64,000 bases of DNA from DATFVB01 sp963714035 (GTDB lineage Bacteria > Acidobacteriota > Thermoanaerobaculia > UBA5066 > DATFVB01). Under the pieces are notes generated by a model. That model ran no database searches and was not told the origin of the DNA. It saw nothing but the letters and a program-made list of their open reading frames with translations. Location of the stretch: assembly GCA_963714035.1 (NCBI GenBank), contig OY970224.1, positions 806,001-870,000 of the forward strand, read 5' to 3'. A program made the translations under genes and the position numbers. Shown in pieces: positions 24,459 to 33,547 of the stretch; positions within the stretch are counted from its first letter, which is position 1, and the number at the start of each line of letters is the position of its first letter.

Positions 24459-25593
24459 CTCCCGGGCCGCCCGCATCGCGCTCGCCGGCGCGCTCCTGAC
24501 GTCGGGCGCCTGCGCGCGGCGGCCCGCCGCCGCCCCTCCTCCGGCGGCCGAGGCCTCGGCCGGCCTCTCGCTGACTCCCGAGCAGCGGAGCCGGATCACG
24601 GTGAAGCCCGTCGAGGAATCGGCGTTCCATCGCACGATCGAAACGACCGGGACGGTCGCCTTCGACCAGAACGCGTCGACGCAGGTGATCTCGGGGATTT
24701 CGGGCCCGGTCGTCCGCATTCTCACGCCGCCCGGAACGCGCGTCTCGGCGGGGCAGGCGCTCGCGGAGGTGACTTCCCCCGACTTCGCGACGGCCGTCTC
24801 CGGATACCGGAAATCCGTCGCGTCCGCGGCGAACCTGCGCCGCATCGCCGATCTCGACAAGAAGCTCTTCGACGCCGGAGGAATCTCGCGAAGGGAGATG
24901 CAGCAGGCCGAGACCGACGCGCTCTCGGCGGAAGCGGACCGTGACGCCGCGCACGCCCAGCTTCGATCGATCGGGATCCCGGCCGAGGCCGTCGACGCCC
25001 TCCGGGAAGGAAAGCCGGCGGAAGCTCCCCGCGGCGTCATCCGCGCGCCGATCGCCGGAACGGTCGTCGAGAGGCTCATCACCCCCGGCCAGCTCCTCCA
25101 GGCGGGAACGACCGTCTGCTTCACGATCGCCGACCTGTCGAAGGTCTGGGTCATCGCCAACGTCTTCGAGCAGGACGTGCCTTTCGTCTCCATCGGCGCC
25201 GCCGCGGACGTCTTCGCGGGCTCCACGGACGCGCCGACGCCGGGGCACGTCGAGTACGTGGCTTCCCTGGTCGACCCCACCACGCGCGCGATCGACGTCC
25301 GCGTCGTCCTCGAGAACCCGGGCGGGCTCCTGAAGAAGGACCAGTACGTCCGGGTGGCGATTCACTCGCCGCGCGAGAGCCGCGGCGTCCTCCTCCCGAC
25401 TTCGGCGGTCCTCCGCGACGAGGACAACCTCCCCTTCGTTTACGTGGAGGGAGCGGGCGGCTCGTTCCTGCGGCGACGGATCGAGCTCGGGTCGCGCGAG
25501 GGCGACCGTCTCGAGGCCCGGTCGGGAATGCGCGCGGGCGACCGGGTCGTCGTCGAAGGCGCGCTCTTCATGCAGTTCGCGGAGAGTCAGTGA
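24448..25593 (+). CDS. RND efflux periplasmic adaptor (CzcB/CusB type)
   Basis: This is a 381-residue membrane-fusion protein. The N-terminus ALLTSGACARR resembles a weak lipobox with Cys near residue 19, so it may be lipid-anchored. Order: barrel-sandwich half-motif (VISGISGPVVRILTPPGTRVSAGQALAEV), helical hairpin at about 115-185, second lipoyl half (GVIRAPIAGTVVERLITPGQLLQAG), beta barrel (KVWVIANVFEQDVPFVSIG) and membrane-proximal domain (LEARSGMRAGDRVVVEGA). No metal-binding His-rich N-terminal tail is seen. It overlaps the TolC gene and is linked to the pump gene by GTGA. Confidence 0.92.
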   Translation: MLNDSRAARIALAGALLTSGACARRPAAAPPPAAEASAGLSLTPEQRSRITVKPVEESAFHRTIETTGTVAFDQNASTQVISGISGPVVRILTPPGTRVSAGQALAEVTSPDFATAVSGYRKSVASAANLRRIADLDKKLFDAGGISRREMQQAETDALSAEADRDAAHAQLRSIGIPAEAVDALREGKPAEAPRGVIRAPIAGTVVERLITPGQLLQAGTTVCFTIADLSKVWVIANVFEQDVPFVSIGAAADVFAGSTDAPTPGHVEYVASLVDPTTRAIDVRVVLENPGGLLKKDQYVRVAIHSPRESRGVLLPTSAVLRDEDNLPFVYVEGAGGSFLRRRIELGSREGDRLEARSGMRAGDRVVVEGALFMQFAESQ

Positions 25594-28500
25594 GCGACGA
25601 GGGCCTTCCTTCGCCGGAAAACTCGCCGCGAGCGGCGTCGTTGATCAACCGCGTCGTCACCTCCGCGCTTCGCCAGCGCTTCCTGGTTCTCTTCCTCGCG
25701 GCCGTCCTGGCGGCGGCGGGCATCTGGTCGTTCTCGCGCCTTCCGGTGGACGCCTACCCCGATCTCTCTCCGCCGATGGTCGAGATCATCACGCAATGGC
25801 CCGGAAAGGCGGCCGAGGAGGTCGAGCGGCTCATCACGGTTCCGGTCGAAATCGAGATGAACGGCCTGCCGCAGATGACGACCATCCGTTCGATCTCGCT
25901 CTACGGCCTTTCCGACGTCCGGCTCACGTTCGAGAACCGGATCGACGACTACTTCGCGCGCCAGCAGGTGTTCGAGAGGATTCCGGATCTGTCTCTGCCG
26001 GACGGCGTCACGCCCTCCGTCGCGCCGCTCTTCTCCCCCTCGGGACTGATTTATCGATACGTCCTCGAGAGTCCGGACCGGTCGCCGATGGAGCTCAAGA
26101 CGATCGAGGACTGGATCGTCGAGCGCCAGTTCCGGTCCGTGCCCGGAGTCGCCGACGATTCCGGTTTCGGCGGTCCGACGATGCAGTACCACGTGCTCCT
26201 CGATCCCGCGAAAATCGCCGGCGCCGGGCTCTCCGTTCCCGCCGTCGTCTCGGCGCTCGCGGCCAACAACGGAAACGCGGGAGGCGGCTTCTACTCGCAG
26301 GGGGGGCAGTTCTACTACGTACGGGGGTTCGGGCGGCTGCAGACGCCCGACGACATCGGCAACGTCGTCCTGTCGGTGCACAACGGAATCCCCGTTCTGG
26401 TGAAGGACGTTGCGGCCGTCGAGATCGGGCACGCCCCCCGGCTCGGCCTGTTCGGTTTCGAGAAGCGCAACGACGCCGTGGAAGGCGTGATGCTCATGCG
26501 AAAGGGAGAACAGGCACAGGTCGTCCTGAAGGCCGTCGAGCAGAAGACCCGCGAGCTGAATCGATCGATCCTGCCGAAGGACGTGAAGATCAATCCCTTC
26601 TACGACCGCAGCGACCTGATCGCGCTCACGACGCGGACCGTCGAGGACAACCTCCTCCGGGGAATGGTCCTCGTCGTCGTCATCCTGATCTTCTTCCTGT
26701 ACGACGTCCGGACGGGGCTGATCGTCGCCGTCACGATCCCTCTCTCTCTCCTCTTTGCGTTCATCTGCCTCGATCTCCGGCACGTTCCGGCGAACCTCCT
26801 CTCGATCGGGGCGATCGATTTCGGAATCCTCGTCGACGGCGCGGTCGTCATGGTCGAGAACATTTTCCGGCGCGTCGCCCTCCGAGAAGGTCAGACGTTC
26901 CGGATTCGCGAGGTCATCGCGGAGGCGGCCGCCGAAGTCGACCGGCCCATCTTTTACGCCGTGGCGGTCATCGTCGCGGGGTTTCTCCCGATCTACGTGC
27001 TCTCCGGACCGTCCGGGCTGCTCTTCAAGCCGATGGCGGACACGATGATCTTCGCCCTCGTCGGCGCGCTGCTCCTCACGCTGACCCTGCTGCCGGTGCT
27101 CTGCTCCTGGCTTCTTCGAAGAGGAGTGAAGGAGCGCCGCAACGCCGCGTTCGAGTGGGTCAAACGCGGGTATGGCCACGGCCTGGACGCGTGCCTTGCC
27201 CATCCCCGAACGACGACGGCCGTCTCTGCGATGATGCTCGGCGTTTCGCTGCTTCTGATTCCGTCGATCGGCGCCGAATTCATGCCGAAGCTCGACGAAG
27301 GCGCCCTCTGGGTCCGGGCCACGATGCCCTACACGATCTCCTTCGAGGAAGCGGCCAAAATATCCCCGCAGGTCCGGGCGATTCTCCGGTCGTTTCCGGA
27401 AGTGACGGTCGTCACCTCCGAGCTCGGACGGTCGGACGACGCAACCGATCCGACCGGATTCTTCAACGACGAGTTCTACGTGGGACTGAAGCCCTACCGG
27501 GAGTGGTCGGGCCGGTTCCGAACGAAGCCCGAGCTCATCGCCGCGATCGACCGGAAGCTTTCCGGCTTTCCCGGAATCATCTTCAACTACACGCAGCCCG
27601 CCGAAGACGCCGTCGACGAGGCGGAAACGGGACTGAAGAGCGCGCTCGCGGTCAAAATCTTCGGACCCGACCTGGCCGTTCTCGAGACGAAGGGAAAGGC
27701 GATAAAGCGAGTCTTCGAAACCATCCGCGGAATCCGCGACGTCAGCATCGTGCAGGAGCTCGGCCAGCCGAGCCTCACGGTCGCGATCGACCGGGCGAAG
27801 ATCGCGCGCTACGGCGTCAACGTCGCCGACGTGAACGGCCTGATCGAGGCCGCGGTCGGGGGCACGACGGCCACCCAGGTCGTCCAGGGCGAGAAACTGT
27901 TCGATCTCGTCGTGCGTCTCGCGCCGAAATACCGGGAAAGCGCGGATCAGATCGGCGAGATCCTCGTCTCGACCGCCGGCGGCCAGCAGATCCCGCTCAA
28001 GGAGCTCGCGGACATCCGCATCGCCAGCGGCGCGTCCTTCATCTATCGCGAAGACAACTCGCGCTACATCGGCGTCCAGTACTCGGTGGAGGGCCGCGAC
28101 CTCGCGGGCGCCGTCGAGGATGCACAACAGGCCATCGCATCCAGAGTTCCTCTTCCCGCGGGTTACCGACTCGTATGGGGCGGCGAATACAGGGAATACA
28201 CGGCCTCTCGGCGCCAGTTGAAATTCATCCTTCCGATGACGCTCTTCCTGATTTTTCTCCTGCTCTTCGCCCTGTACAGCAACTTCAAGTTTCCGGTTAT
28301 CACCGTCCTCGCGGTTCTGCTTTCCGATCCAATCGGCGGTTTGCTCGCTCTGTGGATCACCGGAACGCCATTCTCGGTCTCGTCCGGTATCGGCTTCCTG
28401 GCCCTCTTCGGCGTCTCGGTGCAAACGGCCGTGATCTACGTTTCCTACGCGAACGAGCTGCGGCGCGACGCCGGAATGGACATCGCCGAAGCGACGCGGG

Positions 28501-28721
28501 AGGCGGCCCTGCTTCGCCTCCGGCCGATCATGATGACCGCGCTCGTGGCGGCGTTCGGTCTCCTGCCCGCCGCCCTCTCGAGGGGGATCGGATCGGATTC
28601 GCAGCGGCCGTTCGCGCTCGTGATCGTCGGCGGGTTGTTTTCCCGCCTATTGATCAGCGTCTTCCTGATGCCGGCGCTCTACGCGCTCGTGGCCCGCCCG
28701 GGAGACCGCCTGGAAGTCTGA
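25590..28721 (+). CDS. Heavy-metal efflux RND pump (CzcA/CusA family)
   Basis: This is a 1043-residue inner-membrane proton-driven transporter of normal length with 12 membrane segments and two large periplasmic loops. TM4 reads AIDFGILVDGAVVMVEN, with acidic residues at about 410, 416 and 423, the pattern of the divalent-cation (Zn/Co/Cd) HME1 branch rather than monovalent Cu/Ag pumps. WPGKAAEEVERLITVPVE and GEFMPKLDEG-type blocks (here GAEFMPKLDEGALWVRA) are classic for the family. It begins with GTG overlapping the adaptor stop. With the small CxxC protein, the TolC protein and the adaptor it forms a complete export operon. Confidence 0.95.
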   Translation: MSDEGLPSPENSPRAASLINRVVTSALRQRFLVLFLAAVLAAAGIWSFSRLPVDAYPDLSPPMVEIITQWPGKAAEEVERLITVPVEIEMNGLPQMTTIRSISLYGLSDVRLTFENRIDDYFARQQVFERIPDLSLPDGVTPSVAPLFSPSGLIYRYVLESPDRSPMELKTIEDWIVERQFRSVPGVADDSGFGGPTMQYHVLLDPAKIAGAGLSVPAVVSALAANNGNAGGGFYSQGGQFYYVRGFGRLQTPDDIGNVVLSVHNGIPVLVKDVAAVEIGHAPRLGLFGFEKRNDAVEGVMLMRKGEQAQVVLKAVEQKTRELNRSILPKDVKINPFYDRSDLIALTTRTVEDNLLRGMVLVVVILIFFLYDVRTGLIVAVTIPLSLLFAFICLDLRHVPANLLSIGAIDFGILVDGAVVMVENIFRRVALREGQTFRIREVIAEAAAEVDRPIFYAVAVIVAGFLPIYVLSGPSGLLFKPMADTMIFALVGALLLTLTLLPVLCSWLLRRGVKERRNAAFEWVKRGYGHGLDACLAHPRTTTAVSAMMLGVSLLLIPSIGAEFMPKLDEGALWVRATMPYTISFEEAAKISPQVRAILRSFPEVTVVTSELGRSDDATDPTGFFNDEFYVGLKPYREWSGRFRTKPELIAAIDRKLSGFPGIIFNYTQPAEDAVDEAETGLKSALAVKIFGPDLAVLETKGKAIKRVFETIRGIRDVSIVQELGQPSLTVAIDRAKIARYGVNVADVNGLIEAAVGGTTATQVVQGEKLFDLVVRLAPKYRESADQIGEILVSTAGGQQIPLKELADIRIASGASFIYREDNSRYIGVQYSVEGRDLAGAVEDAQQAIASRVPLPAGYRLVWGGEYREYTASRRQLKFILPMTLFLIFLLLFALYSNFKFPVITVLAVLLSDPIGGLLALWITGTPFSVSSGIGFLALFGVSVQTAVIYVSYANELRRDAGMDIAEATREAALLRLRPIMMTALVAAFGLLPAALSRGIGSDSQRPFALVIVGGLFSRLLISVFLMPALYALVARPGDRLEV

Positions 28722-28761
28722 GCCCCGGACGCGCCGCAGCTCTCCGAGGGAAGGCGGACGG

Positions 28762-29127
28762 TCAGTCCAGATCTTCCCGGGCGAGAACGGCTCGCGGCGC
28801 GACCCCGCGGAGCCGGGTCCGGAGCGTGAGGATCTGTACCTGGAGGAGCTTCCGGCGCGCCGCGGGGGCCGCCGCCTGGCTTTCCTTCGCGCTCACCAGC
28901 CGTCGGGCGAAGCGGCGGTAAACGCGCCGCTCCGGCGCGCCGGTGAGCCATCCGCGTCGAAACCGCCCCCACGAAAGAAGCGCGGCGAGGTCCTCCGCGC
29001 GCACCGTTCCGAGCGGCAGCTCGCCGGCGAGCTCGCGGGCGGCCCGCCTCCGCCAGCGGACTTCCCCGGCCGCCGCCGCGGCGCCCGCGCCGACGACTCC
29101 CGCGAGAATCGGCCAGAGCGCGTTCAA
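28762..29127 (-). CDS. Small membrane-anchored basic protein, unknown
   Basis: This is a 121-residue protein with an N-terminal hydrophobic helix (LWPILAGVVGAGAAAAAG) and a long Arg-rich cytoplasmic-looking tail with helix-forming segments (RVYRRFARRLVSAKESQ, RKLLQVQILTLRTRLRG). I do not recognise the family. It begins at a TTG whose bases overlap the ribF stop codon (TTGA), so it is likely translated by coupling to ribF. It runs toward the RND pump gene (convergent). Codon use looks like its neighbours and the frame is intact, but no homologue is known to me. Confidence 0.55.
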   Translation of the reverse strand: MNALWPILAGVVGAGAAAAAGEVRWRRRAARELAGELPLGTVRAEDLAALLSWGRFRRGWLTGAPERRVYRRFARRLVSAKESQAAAPAARRKLLQVQILTLRTRLRGVAPRAVLAREDLD

Positions 29128-30074
29128 TGCCGCGAAAAGTAGGCGCGCGTCGCTTCGATGTCGCGCCCGATCTGCTCGGTGAGCGCCATCATCGACGGAA
29201 ACGTCATCTCGTCGCGGACGCGGTCGTGGAAGAAGATCCGGATCTTCTCGCCGTACACGTCGGAGGAGAAATCGAGCACGAACGACTCGATCGTCGTCTC
29301 GTAGTTCTCGTAGACCGTCGGGCGGCGGCCGATGTTCGTCACGCAGTCGAACTCACGCCCGAAAGACTTGAAATACACGCGTGAAAAGTACACGCCGTCC
29401 GCGGGAGAAAGCTCGTTCTCCGCGCGGAGGTTGATCGTCGGATAGCCGATCTTGCGCCCCATCCGGTCGCCGCGGGCGATCACGCCGTCCATCGCGTGCG
29501 GCCGGCCCAGCATGCCGTTCGCCGAACGGATGTCGCCCTCCGCGATCGCCCCGCGGATCCGCGTCGAGGAGATCGGGGCGCCCTCGAAGAAAACCTCGGG
29601 CACGCCGTCGGCGACGAAGCCGCTCTCCGGGCCGAGCGCCCGCAGCAGATCGAGGTTTCCGCGCTTGCCCCGGCCGAATGCGAAATGGGACCCGAGCAGG
29701 ATCTCGGACACCGCCAGTCGCTTCTTCAGGAATCCCGAAACGAAATCTTCGGGCTCCGTGAGCGAGAAGTCCCGCGTGAAGGGCACGACGAGCAGGGCGT
29801 CGATGCCGAGACGCTCGAGGGTCTCCTCCCGCTGCGTCAGCGTCTGGATCATCTTCGGCGCGAGCTCGGGATGAAGCACCTTGAGCGGATGAGGCTCGAA
29901 CGTGATCGCGACCGACGGCCGCCCGGTCGCTCGCGCCCGATCCACGACCGCGCTCAGGATCTTCTGATGGCCGAGATGAACGCCGTCGAAGTTCCCGATC
30001 GTCGCGACCGCCTCTTTCGGGAGGTCGGAAGAAGTGAGGGGATCGCGGACGACTAGCAAATCAATCGGCCGCAC
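29124..30074 (-). CDS. ribF: Bifunctional riboflavin kinase/FAD synthetase
   Basis: This is a protein of about 316 residues making FMN and then FAD. The N-terminal nucleotidyltransferase domain shows TIGNFDGVHLGHQKIL, the HxGH-type adenylylation motif, and SSTRIRGAIAEGD. The C-terminal kinase domain shows GRKIGYPTINL (the family PTAN motif is PTIN here) and VTNIGRRPTV. The start is a GTG at 30074, but this codon lies inside a dispersed repeat that recurs at 30306, so the true start may be the TTG at 30059; the core begins about 25 residues in either way. The small TTG-started gene follows, overlapping the stop. Confidence 0.93.
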   Translation of the reverse strand: MRPIDLLVVRDPLTSSDLPKEAVATIGNFDGVHLGHQKILSAVVDRARATGRPSVAITFEPHPLKVLHPELAPKMIQTLTQREETLERLGIDALLVVPFTRDFSLTEPEDFVSGFLKKRLAVSEILLGSHFAFGRGKRGNLDLLRALGPESGFVADGVPEVFFEGAPISSTRIRGAIAEGDIRSANGMLGRPHAMDGVIARGDRMGRKIGYPTINLRAENELSPADGVYFSRVYFKSFGREFDCVTNIGRRPTVYENYETTIESFVLDFSSDVYGEKIRIFFHDRVRDEMTFPSMMALTEQIGRDIEATRAYFSRH

Positions 30075-30110
30075 GGCTCGCGCTGGAGGCGCGCGACCGC
30101 TTGCGGCCTC
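30069..30110. repeat. 42-nt direct repeat, copy 1
   Basis: It matches 30306-30347 at 41 of 42 positions; the single difference is CGCGCG versus CGCCCG in the middle. It includes the GTG proposed as the ribF start codon. Confidence 0.8.
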
Positions 30111-30111
30111 T

Positions 30112-30194
30112 CAGATCGCGGACTTCCTCCTCGGCGGGCGCTTGCGCACCACGCGCGGCGCGTTCATCCCGGCGAGGAGACTTTCCGCGATCTG
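30112..30194. repeat. Inverted-repeat element, copy 1
   Basis: It is bounded by CAGATCGCGGA and its exact complement TCCGCGATCTG, 83 bp overall. A related copy with the same ends lies at 48566-48618. Shared sequence extends outside: GCGGCCTC before the left end and GCTCGGGCT after the right. Confidence 0.75.
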
Positions 30195-30305
30195 GCCTCC
30201 GTCGCTCGGGCTCAAGTCCCTCGGCGACTCCGGCGCCCCCGACGGTGGGAAACGCGTTCACGACCTCTCGGGGCTCGGATCGCGAACGGACCGGAACACC
30301 AGGAG

Positions 30306-30347
30306 CCGCACGGCTCGCGCTGGAGGCGCCCGACCGCTTGCGGCCTC
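30306..30347. repeat. 42-nt direct repeat, copy 2
   Basis: Second copy of the 30069-30110 repeat (one mismatch), lying 195 bp further on in the same spacer and orientation. Confidence 0.8.
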
Positions 30348-30494
30348 GCTCCGGTGGACGCCTTCGGCGCAGATCGTTTCGCGAACCGCCGGGCTGAACA
30401 TCCGAATCGAGGGGAAGGAGTCCCCTTGAGCTCCCCTCTTTCCCGAAGCCGGGCCCACACCGATCGCTCGGACGGTCCACGCCGGGAACACTCC

Positions 30495-31913
30495 TCACGA
30501 TCGAGGCGATTCCGGAAAATCGGTTCGACCGACCACCCGGGCCACGAGGTCGTATTCGTGCGTGTCGACGACCTTCGCCCGGACGATGTCTCCGGGGCGA
30601 ACGGGGAAATCCGAGAGCTCGTTGATGAGCACCCTTCCGTCGATCTCGGGCGCCATCGCCGCGGTTCGCCCCTCGAGGAGGTGCTCGGTCTCGGAGCACT
30701 CCCCTTCCACGAGCACGTCGACGGTCTTTCCCTTCCAGCACCGCATCCGGCGGCGGGCGATCGGCTGCTGGAGGGACAGCAGGAACGCCCGGCGCTCCTC
30801 CTTGACTTCCGCCGGAACCGGGTCGCCGAGCGGCTCCGCTCCGGACGAAGGCTCCGGCGAGTACGCGAAGACGCCGAGGTTGTCGAACTCCGCCGCGCGC
30901 ACGAACTCGCAGAGCTCGCGGAAATGCCCGTCCGTCTCCCCGGGAAAGCCGACGATGAACGTGGTCCGGATCGCGAGATCCGGGACCGCCTCGCGCATGC
31001 GCGCGATCATCGAAAGATAGCTCTTCGGGTCGCCGCCGCGCCGCATCGCCGCGAGGATCTCACGCGAGACGTGCTGGAGCGGAATGTCCACGTACGGCAG
31101 GAAGCGGGGCTCCCGCGCCATGAGCTCGAGCACCGAGTCGTCCAGCGTCTTCGGATAGGCGTAGAGGAATCGGATCCAGGGAATCGACGTCCCGGCGACG
31201 AGCGCCTCGACGAGGCGCGCCAGGCCGCTCCGTTTCATGCCGAGGTCTTCCCCGTACCGCGTGGTGTCCTGCGCGATGAGGTTGAGCTCACGGACCCCCT
31301 GCGCTTCGAGCTGCCGGGCTTCCGCGACGAGGGAGGCGACCGTGCGGCTCCGCTGCAGACCGCGCATCTGCGGGATCACGCAGAACGTGCACGGGTTGTT
31401 GCACCCCTCGGCCACCTTCAGGTAGGAGAAGCCGCGCATGTTCGTGAGCACCCGCGGCGAGAGCTCGTCGTAGACCCGGGTCGCCAGCGGCTTCTCCGAG
31501 AACCGCGGAAGCGTCGGGAGGCCGAGCGCGGCGGCCGGCGCCCGTTCGAGCTCGTCGAGGCCGATGAAGTGGTCGACCTCCGGGATCTCGGCCGCGAGCT
31601 CGGCGCCGTACTTCTGGACCATGCACCCGGCGACCACGACCCGGTCGATCTCCCCCCGGGCCTTGCGCTCGACCTGCTCGAGGATCGCGTTGACGGATTC
31701 TTCCTTGGCCCGGTCGATGAAGCCGCACGTGTTGACGACGACGACGCGGGCCCGCTCGTCCGGGACGATCTCGTGCCCGGCGGCCTTGAGGTGCCCGAGC
31801 ATGATCTCGCTGTCGACGAGGTTCTTCGGGCAACCGAGGGAAACCATCCCGACGGTGGGGAGGGAGGCCTTCGGAGAACCCGGGGCGTGCGCGGGAAGAG
31901 AGGTTTTAGACAC
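30495..31913 (-). CDS. rimO: Ribosomal protein S12 methylthiotransferase
   Basis: This is a 472-residue radical SAM enzyme that adds a methylthio group to an aspartate of S12. The N-terminal MTTase domain starts VGMVSLGCPKNLVDSE, with further cluster cysteines in VVVNTCGF and VVAGCMV. The radical SAM motif is CNNPCTFCVIPQMRG, and a C-terminal TRAM domain carries GDIVRAKVVDTHEYDLVARVV. SLGCPKNLVDSE with CTFCVIP is characteristic of RimO rather than MiaB. GTG 31913 is taken as start; an ATG at 31949 would add 12 residues. It is transcribed toward ribF across a 420-bp repeat spacer. Confidence 0.93.
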   Translation of the reverse strand: MSKTSLPAHAPGSPKASLPTVGMVSLGCPKNLVDSEIMLGHLKAAGHEIVPDERARVVVVNTCGFIDRAKEESVNAILEQVERKARGEIDRVVVAGCMVQKYGAELAAEIPEVDHFIGLDELERAPAAALGLPTLPRFSEKPLATRVYDELSPRVLTNMRGFSYLKVAEGCNNPCTFCVIPQMRGLQRSRTVASLVAEARQLEAQGVRELNLIAQDTTRYGEDLGMKRSGLARLVEALVAGTSIPWIRFLYAYPKTLDDSVLELMAREPRFLPYVDIPLQHVSREILAAMRRGGDPKSYLSMIARMREAVPDLAIRTTFIVGFPGETDGHFRELCEFVRAAEFDNLGVFAYSPEPSSGAEPLGDPVPAEVKEERRAFLLSLQQPIARRRMRCWKGKTVDVLVEGECSETEHLLEGRTAAMAPEIDGRVLINELSDFPVRPGDIVRAKVVDTHEYDLVARVVGRTDFPESPRS

Positions 31914-31974
31914 CCTGGACTTTCGAAATTCGGGCACTCCCCGGGTCATGGCGCGCGGCGAGGCGCGATCCCGG

Positions 31975-32079
31975 TCCGCCGTCGCTCTTGCGAGCTTTGG
32001 CGGATATGAAGCGAACCACACTCTGCAGCCTCTCGGCGACGATGAAGCTCTGATCCGCCGTAGCCTTGGCGAAGGCGGA
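31975..32079. repeat. Two tandem GC hairpins (TCCGCC...GGCGGA)
   Basis: Stem 1 pairs TCCGCC at 31975 with GGCGGA ending 32004; stem 2 pairs TCCGCC at 32054 with GGCGGA ending 32079. The arms also hold GTAGCC/GGCGAA-type partial complements. In translation it yields the SAFAKATADQS pattern, a dispersed element I have seen described in many bacterial assemblies. It fills the 276-bp asnS-rimO spacer, where no gene is supported. Confidence 0.6.
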
Positions 32080-32189
32080 CGGGATGCGGATCGCCCGCGA
32101 GATCCCGAGGCGTACCGGCGGCGTACGTCGCAGGGTCTCGCGGGCGGTACGCGCCTGCCCGGATCGATGCATCGTCCGCACGCTCACCA

Positions 32190-33506
32190 TCACGGGTAGA
32201 TGCGATTCAGAGTCCGCGGGTACGGAATCGCCTCCCGCAGATGGTGTATCCCGCAGATCCAGGCGACCGTGCGCTCCAGCCCCATCCCGAATCCGGAATG
32301 CGGGAACGAGCCGTACTTCCGCACGTCGAGGTACCACTGGTAGGCCTCGACCGGAAGATCGTTGTCGCGGATCCGCTGCAGCAACAGGTCGTGGTCGTGG
32401 ATGCGCTGCGAGCCGCCGATGATCTCTCCGTAGCCCTCGGGCGCGATCATGTCGAGACCGAGGACGACCTCCGGGTCTTCCGGATCGGGCTGCATGTAGA
32501 ACGACTTGATCGCGGCGGGATAGCGGGTGATCATCACCGGCCGGTCGAACTCCTTCGAGATCTCCGTCTCTTCGTCTCCGCCGAGATCGTCGCCGAACTT
32601 GACCGGCATCCCCTTCGCCGCGAGCTTCTCGATCGCCTGGCGGTACGTGATCCTCGGGAACGGGGTTTTCACGTTCGCGAGGTTCTTCGTGTCGCGCTCG
32701 AGGCGCTTCAGGTCCTCGGCGCAACGGTCGAGCGCGCGCGAAACGATCGCGACCATGAATTCCTCGGCGAGCGCCTCGAGGCCGGGAAGCTCGAGGAACG
32801 CGACCTCGGGCTCGACCATCCAGAACTCGGTGAGATGCCGGCGCGTCTTCGATTTCTCGGCGCGGAACGTCGGCCCGAAACAATACACTTTTCCGAACGC
32901 CGCCGCGGCCGGCTCGAGGTAGAGCTGCCCCGACTGGGAGAGGTAGGCCTTCTCCCCGAAGTAGTCCGTCTCGAAGAGGGTCGAGGTCCCCTCGCAGGCG
33001 GCGGGGGTGAGGATCGGCGAGTCGATCAGCGTGAAGCCCCGCTCGTAGAAGAAGTCGCGGATTGCCTGCGAAACCTCCGAGCGCACGCGGAGGACGGCGT
33101 GCTGGCGCATCGAGCGCATCCAGAGATGCCGCTGCGACAACAGGAAATCGATCCCGTGCTCCTTCGGCGTGATCGGATAGTCGGGAGACTCGCCGAGAAT
33201 CTCGAGATCGGTGACGTTCATCTCGTATCCGCCCGGCGCCCGGCGGTCCTCCCGCACGGTCCCGCGGACGGCGAGGGAGGTCTCCTGCGACGCGCGCTCG
33301 GCTTCCTGCCAGACCGATTCCGGCACGTCCGCCTTCGCCACGACACACTGGCAGTATCCCGTGCCGTCCCGCACGATCAGGAACTGGATCTTCCCGGAGG
33401 AGCGGCGGTTGTAGAGCCAGCCCGCGAGCACGGCTTCGCCGCCGGCGCGGGAGGCGAGGCGGGCGATCGCCGTGCTCTCTTCGGGAGGGATCCGGGGCTT
33501 CTTCAT
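32190..33506 (-). CDS. asnS: Asparaginyl-tRNA synthetase
   Basis: This is a 438-residue class II aminoacyl-tRNA synthetase. The N-terminal OB-fold anticodon domain covers about residues 15-105 (VLAGWLYNRRSSGKIQFLIVRDGTG). The catalytic core has FRAEKSKTRRHLTEFWMVEPE (motif 2) and GFGMGLERTVAWICG (motif 3). The FWMVEPE signature favours Asn over Asp specificity. ATG 33506 is preferred because a TATAAT box lies 10 nt upstream; an ATG at 33518 would fall inside that box. It diverges from the methyltransferase-like gene at 33548 from a 41-bp shared region. Confidence 0.95.
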   Translation of the reverse strand: MKKPRIPPEESTAIARLASRAGGEAVLAGWLYNRRSSGKIQFLIVRDGTGYCQCVVAKADVPESVWQEAERASQETSLAVRGTVREDRRAPGGYEMNVTDLEILGESPDYPITPKEHGIDFLLSQRHLWMRSMRQHAVLRVRSEVSQAIRDFFYERGFTLIDSPILTPAACEGTSTLFETDYFGEKAYLSQSGQLYLEPAAAAFGKVYCFGPTFRAEKSKTRRHLTEFWMVEPEVAFLELPGLEALAEEFMVAIVSRALDRCAEDLKRLERDTKNLANVKTPFPRITYRQAIEKLAAKGMPVKFGDDLGGDEETEISKEFDRPVMITRYPAAIKSFYMQPDPEDPEVVLGLDMIAPEGYGEIIGGSQRIHDHDLLLQRIRDNDLPVEAYQWYLDVRKYGSFPHSGFGMGLERTVAWICGIHHLREAIPYPRTLNRIYP

Positions 33507-33516
33507 CGAGCCGGGC

Positions 33517-33522
33517 ATTATA
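33517..33522 (-). promoter_or_regulatory. -10 box TATAAT of asnS
   Basis: A perfect TATAAT on the minus strand ends 10 nt before ATG 33506, giving a leader of at most a few bases. No Shine-Dalgarno sequence is seen. Confidence 0.6.
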
Positions 33523-33532
33523 TCCGTTGTGT

Positions 33533-33538
33533 TACTGT
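33533..33538 (+). promoter_or_regulatory. -10 box TACTGT of the 33548 gene
   Basis: TACTGT ends 9 nt before ATG 33548. It faces away from the asnS -10 box; the two hexamers are only 10 bp apart. Confidence 0.4.
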
Positions 33539-33547
33539 GCAGCGGCG

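Larger units (their letters stand above)
30075..30494. other. 420-bp repeat-filled spacer between rimO and ribF
   Basis: No gene is supported here. It contains most of the first 42-nt direct repeat, a long inverted-repeat element (30112-30194), the second 42-nt copy (30306-30347) and a small GGGGA-AGGAG-TCCCC hairpin near 30412. Open frames in it are GC-rich noise. No clear ribF promoter could be fixed. Confidence 0.7.

Noticed and set aside
25587..28424. Minus-strand frame of 945 codons opposite the RND pump
   Set aside because: Acidic/basic low-complexity translation with no family match; the pump frame is complete and typical.
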